DNA from: CAZUDO01 sp964618895 | Lineage (GTDB): Bacteria; Desulfobacterota; Binatia; DP-6 | DNA length: 64,000 nucleotides | Assembly: GCA_964618895.1 (NCBI GenBank) | Contig: CAZUDO010000040.1 | Location: forward strand, 1 to 64,000 | Reading direction: 5' to 3' | Shown: positions 63,917 through 64,000 of the stretch, in pieces | Numbering within the stretch: the stretch's first letter is position 1 | Layout: every line of letters starts with the position of its first letter | Program-made: the position numbers and the translations under genes | Notes under the pieces: model-generated | Databases searched by the model: none | What the model was told of the DNA's origin: nothing | Seen by the model: the letters and a program-made list of their open reading frames with translations, nothing else

Positions 63917-64000
63917 GGCAGGCGTCTCGTCTGACCGCGACGCCCTGGTGCGTCGCGCGGATCTCGGCGGCCACGTGATACGACGACACGGCGGGGACTT

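Noticed and set aside
63917..64000. Minus-strand frame entering from the right edge
   Set aside because: It continues antisense through the TetR gene without motifs, and the visible part is too short to judge.

Overview
The window is about 64 kb of very GC-rich DNA, densely packed with genes, from a Gram-negative bacterium. Outer-membrane functions mark it as diderm: an Mla-type lipid transport set, a LolA-like sorting protein, many lipoproteins, TolC and HlyD-type exporters, and an ExeA/GspB pair. Gene content (paired F420/LLM oxidoreductases, acyl-CoA dehydrogenases, a PHB-depolymerase-like esterase, a pectinacetylesterase-like protein) and base composition fit an uncultured soil lineage of the Binatota/Desulfobacterota/Myxococcota type. 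That placement is inference. No rRNA, tRNA, CRISPR array or intact insertion sequence was seen.

The outstanding region is 579-11351, a single minus-strand run of about thirteen genes. Read in transcription order it encodes: a 59-aa and a 98-aa unknown protein, a winged-helix protein, an FHA-like/RING-like protein, a ThiF-type E1, a UBC-like E2, a CesT-like protein, a ubiquitin-like protein, a JAMM (JAB) peptidase, an Mpa/ARC-type AAA ATPase, a Dop-like enzyme, a Pup-like protein ending GGQ, and a PafA-like ligase. Many neighbours overlap by 4 bp. The run therefore joins a complete ubiquitin-style cascade (Ubl, E1, E2, RING, deconjugase) to a complete pupylation set (Pup, PafA, Dop, Mpa). No 20S proteasome subunit gene lies in the window, and the ATPase lacks the usual proteasome-docking tail.

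11591-18634 holds copper-type CopC/CopD, several small exported proteins, an outer-membrane-lipoprotein-sorting protein and a lipoprotein alpha/beta hydrolase. 18732-22750 is a Dlt-like unit (adenylate-forming ligase, carrier protein, MBOAT) translationally coupled to an isocitrate-lyase-superfamily enzyme. It is followed by an LTA-synthase-like membrane sulfatase, a truncated dodecin and small periplasmic proteins.

26947-32235 is an Mla/MCE phospholipid transport locus: mlaC converges on mlaA, two lipoproteins, mlaD, mlaF and mlaE. 32322-42056 holds an UPF0104/LPG-synthase-like membrane protein, a TerB protein, a PrsW protease with a LamG membrane protein, exeA-gspB, a solute-binding lipoprotein and lon. 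42077-46819 is a DevABC-TolC-type exporter whose ATPase carries a fused GAF domain.

46902-63916 is metabolic: pirin, amidohydrolase, a DUF692 (MNIO) enzyme with its small partner, MATE exporter, pectinacetylesterase-like protein, two LLM flavin oxidoreductases, a DUF2236 oxygenase, DUF1820, GMC oxidoreductase with a small exported partner, two acyl-CoA dehydrogenases, a gene remnant, a PHB-depolymerase-like esterase and a TetR regulator. Starts were chosen by Shine-Dalgarno placement, signal peptides or overlap with the upstream gene. Function calls rest on recognised motifs, not on database searches.
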